From: Deltaproteobacteria bacterium
Lineage (GTDB): Bacteria > Myxococcota_A > UBA796 > UBA2385
Direction of reading: 5' to 3'
DNA length: 7,132 bases
Assembly (NCBI GenBank): GCA_947462115.1
Contig: CANHON010000240.1
Location: forward strand, 1 to 7,132
The position numbers and the translations under genes were made by a program. Below the pieces are notes generated by a model. That model ran no database searches and was not told the origin of the DNA. It saw only the letters and a program-made list of their open reading frames with translations. Of this stretch, positions 5,874 to 7,132 are shown piece after piece (the stretch's first letter is position 1; each line of letters starts with the position of its first letter).

Positions 5874-6599
5874 CTATCCCACACCGACCGGCGCGGGCGT
5901 CGGCGGGCGGGCCGTGTCATCGGCGGGTCCTTGTGGCGGCCCTTCAGGCGCGGGCGGGGCGGGCGGGGCGGGCGGAGTGGGCGGGGCGGGCGGCGTGGGC
6001 GGGGCGGCGGGCGGGCGGGGCGCGGGCGTGGCCCGGCGGGGCACGTGCCCGGTGAGGATCAGCCGCAGATCAACGCCATGGGACTTGCCGTTGACGAAGG
6101 GCCGGGTGCCCCAGGCGTGATCGGTGCCGAGCTCCAGCCGCCCGCTGACCCAGGGGTGCGGCTGGAGGCCGAAGCCCACCGCCCCGCGCACGCTCGGGAA
6201 GGGCCCGGGGTAGGCCTCGCCCCACCACGCGCTGCGGCCGGTCCACAGGCCGGGGCCGGCGGCCACGTCGAAGAAGTAGGGGCCGACCGGCTGGCGAAAC
6301 ACCGGCATCAAGCTGATGGTCGGGCCGGTCGCTGCGATCTGATCGCGGCTGTCCATGCGGCTCGCGTAGTCGGCGCGCAGGGCGAAGCGCCAGACGACCG
6401 GCGCCTCGAGCTGGAGGGCGAGCCCGCCGAGCAGGCCCATGGGCGTGCCCCGATCACTCCGCAGGATCGGGCCCACACCCCCGCGAAGGTCCACCGCTTC
6501 GGCGTCCACGCCGGCGGCGGCGGGGGCGCTCCACAGCCCGACGGCCATCGCGCAGACCCGGGCGAGGGCCGCGGCAGACACTCGCTTGTGTGGCGTCAC
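5874..6599 (-). CDS. Secreted beta-rich (outer-membrane-barrel-like) protein with Pro-rich tail
   Basis: A 241-residue protein of unrecognised family. Residues 1-29 look like a Sec signal peptide: charged MTPHKR, a hydrophobic stretch, then APAAA before Gly30. Residues 30-187 carry alternating, aromatic-rich strands such as VVWRFALRADYASRM, YFFDVAAGPGLWTG, SVRGAVGFGL, VSGRLELGTDHAW and GVDLRLILTGHV, which resemble an outer-membrane beta-barrel of the small OmpA/porin-like kind. Residues 190-241 are a low-complexity Pro/Ala tail built from PPT/PPA triplets. If the barrel call is right, the tail would sit in the periplasm and could act as a spacer or bind peptidoglycan-associated partners (inference). 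The start is a GTG at 6599: it overlaps the upstream gene's TGA by four nt (GTGA) and has GGAGG four nt before it. An ATG at 6548 would destroy the signal peptide. Function is unknown. Confidence 0.82.
   Translation of the reverse strand: MTPHKRVSAAALARVCAMAVGLWSAPAAAGVDAEAVDLRGGVGPILRSDRGTPMGLLGGLALQLEAPVVWRFALRADYASRMDSRDQIAATGPTISLMPVFRQPVGPYFFDVAAGPGLWTGRSAWWGEAYPGPFPSVRGAVGFGLQPHPWVSGRLELGTDHAWGTRPFVNGKSHGVDLRLILTGHVPRRATPAPRPPAAPPTPPAPPTPPAPPAPPAPEGPPQGPADDTARPPTPAPVGVG
5946..6014 (-). repeat. GC-only tandem repeat encoding PPT/PPA triplets
   Basis: About seven imperfect 9-bp units (plus-strand pattern GGCGGGGCG with GGCGGAGTG and GGCGGCGTG variants) encode residues 196-218 of the beta-rich protein. 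The in-frame unit length means gain or loss of copies would change tail length without a frameshift. The extreme GC and strand asymmetry also make this a plausible site of replication slippage or sequencing error. Confidence 0.75.
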
Positions 6600-7132
6600 T
6601 TGGCCTCCGGATCAACGTCAAACACGTGCATCTCGCCGTTGAACCCGATCACGATCCGGCCGCCCGACTCGGCCCCCCGCACCCGGGTCGGCGGCAGCGG
6701 CAAGGTCTCCGCCGTGATCGGCGCGCCGGCCAGCGTGTCGAGCAGGGCCACCCGGCCGCCTTGGCCCGAGGAGCTCACCACCGCGAGGGCCCCGGCCGTG
6801 CCGAGATCGTCGAAGTCCACGATGGGCTCGCCGAGATCGACGTACCACAGCTCCACCCCGTCCATGCTCCAGGCGTGCAGCTCGGTGTCGCGGCGGGTGG
6901 CGATGACCACGGCGCCGATGGCGGGGTCGAAGCGGGCGAGATCGCCGCCATCGGCCCACTCGGTCACCTGGCCGTCGTCTTGGGCGCCCCAGACGCCGTC
7001 GAGGGTGACGACGAAGGCGTCGCCGGACTGGCGATCGACCCGCAGCAGGGCGCCCGGGGCGCAGGCCCGCTCCGGCATCTCCAAGGTCTGCTGATCGACG
7101 AGGTCAGGGCTGTGCCAGACCAAGGTGCAGCC
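6596..7132 (-). CDS. Beta-propeller-like protein, possible lipoprotein (5' end outside window)
   Basis: The frame is open to the right edge, giving the last 178 residues and a TGA at 6596-6598. The sequence reads as repeated short strands with turn motifs: DAFVVTLDGVWGAQDDGQVTEW, AVVIATRRDTELHAWSMDGVELW, ALAVVSSSGQGGRVALLD and RIVIGFNGEMHVFDVD. This is the rhythm of WD40/YVTN/PQQ-like propeller blades, of which perhaps three are visible. That is fewer than a full propeller, so the protein is either small, split, or poorly resolved by eye. The edge residues are Gly-Cys-Thr-Leu-Val; a Cys here followed by a mature-type sequence would suit a lipoprotein lipidation site, but the signal itself is not in the window. 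A TTG at 7123 is an alternative start that I do not favour. No enzymatic motif is seen and function is unknown. It is translationally coupled to the beta-rich secreted protein by a 4-nt overlap. Confidence 0.75.
   Translation of the reverse strand, partial: GCTLVWHSPDLVDQQTLEMPERACAPGALLRVDRQSGDAFVVTLDGVWGAQDDGQVTEWADGGDLARFDPAIGAVVIATRRDTELHAWSMDGVELWYVDLGEPIVDFDDLGTAGALAVVSSSGQGGRVALLDTLAGAPITAETLPLPPTRVRGAESGGRIVIGFNGEMHVFDVDPEAK
6604..6608 (-). promoter_or_regulatory. Ribosome binding site supporting the GTG start of the beta-rich protein
   Basis: On the minus strand, GGAGG is four nt before the GTG at 6599, inside the last codons of the propeller-like gene. Together with the GTGA overlap it settles the start. 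Confidence 0.65.

Noticed and set aside
5946..6014. The repeat block as a CRISPR array or mobile-element end.
   Set aside because: Units are 9 bp with no spacers, and they are in frame and encode a Pro/Ala tail.
5125..6120. A 331-codon plus-strand frame opposite the dehydrogenase and beta-rich protein.
   Set aside because: Its sequence is compositionally biased (long Gly/Ala runs opposite the Pro repeats) and has no domain signature, whereas the minus-strand genes there have motifs and ribosome binding sites.

Overview
The window is a GC-rich, densely coding bacterial segment with eight protein genes and no RNA gene, transposon or CRISPR array that I can see. One gene is on the plus strand (the 3' end of an aldehyde dehydrogenase, 1-444) and seven are on the minus strand. 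The flavour points to the Myxococcota (former Deltaproteobacteria). The reasons are the very high GC with GTG starts, a secreted lipoprotein with a Ser/Asp/Gly-rich linker and thrombospondin-type-3-like Asp repeats ahead of a thioredoxin domain, and a proline-rich outer-membrane-type protein. This placement is inference from style, not from a marker gene.

Layout, reading the minus strand in its direction of transcription: (i) 7132-5089 is an envelope-flavoured run. It holds a beta-propeller-like protein cut by the window edge, then a small secreted beta-rich protein with a Pro-rich tail (4-nt GTGA overlap), then a classical short-chain dehydrogenase resembling DHRS11 (29-nt gap). (ii) After a 118-nt gap with a weak -10-like hexamer comes a thioredoxin-fold lipoprotein (4970-4137), followed almost immediately by a GNAT acetyltransferase (4132-3614). 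(iii) After a 66-nt gap carrying a perfect 7-bp inverted repeat comes a large SF1 helicase (3547-938), overlapped by 11 nt by a 4-hydroxybenzoyl-CoA-thioesterase-like hotdog protein (948-472). That pair runs convergently into the aldehyde dehydrogenase with only 27 nt between the stop codons.

The most notable object is the helicase. It has all the UvrD/Rep motifs, but a complete DEDDh (DnaQ-type) 3'-5' exonuclease domain is nested between helicase motifs IV and V, in the region that forms subdomain 2B. It also appears to lack the C-terminal Tudor-like extension of UvrD/PcrA. One polypeptide therefore seems to combine translocation/unwinding with 3'-end digestion.

Functional coherence across the window is modest. 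The aldehyde dehydrogenase (2-hydroxymuconate/2-aminomuconate semialdehyde type) and the aryl-CoA-type thioesterase would both fit aromatic catabolism, but they are convergent rather than co-transcribed. No stretch longer than 300 bases lacks a gene; the longest gap is 118 bases.
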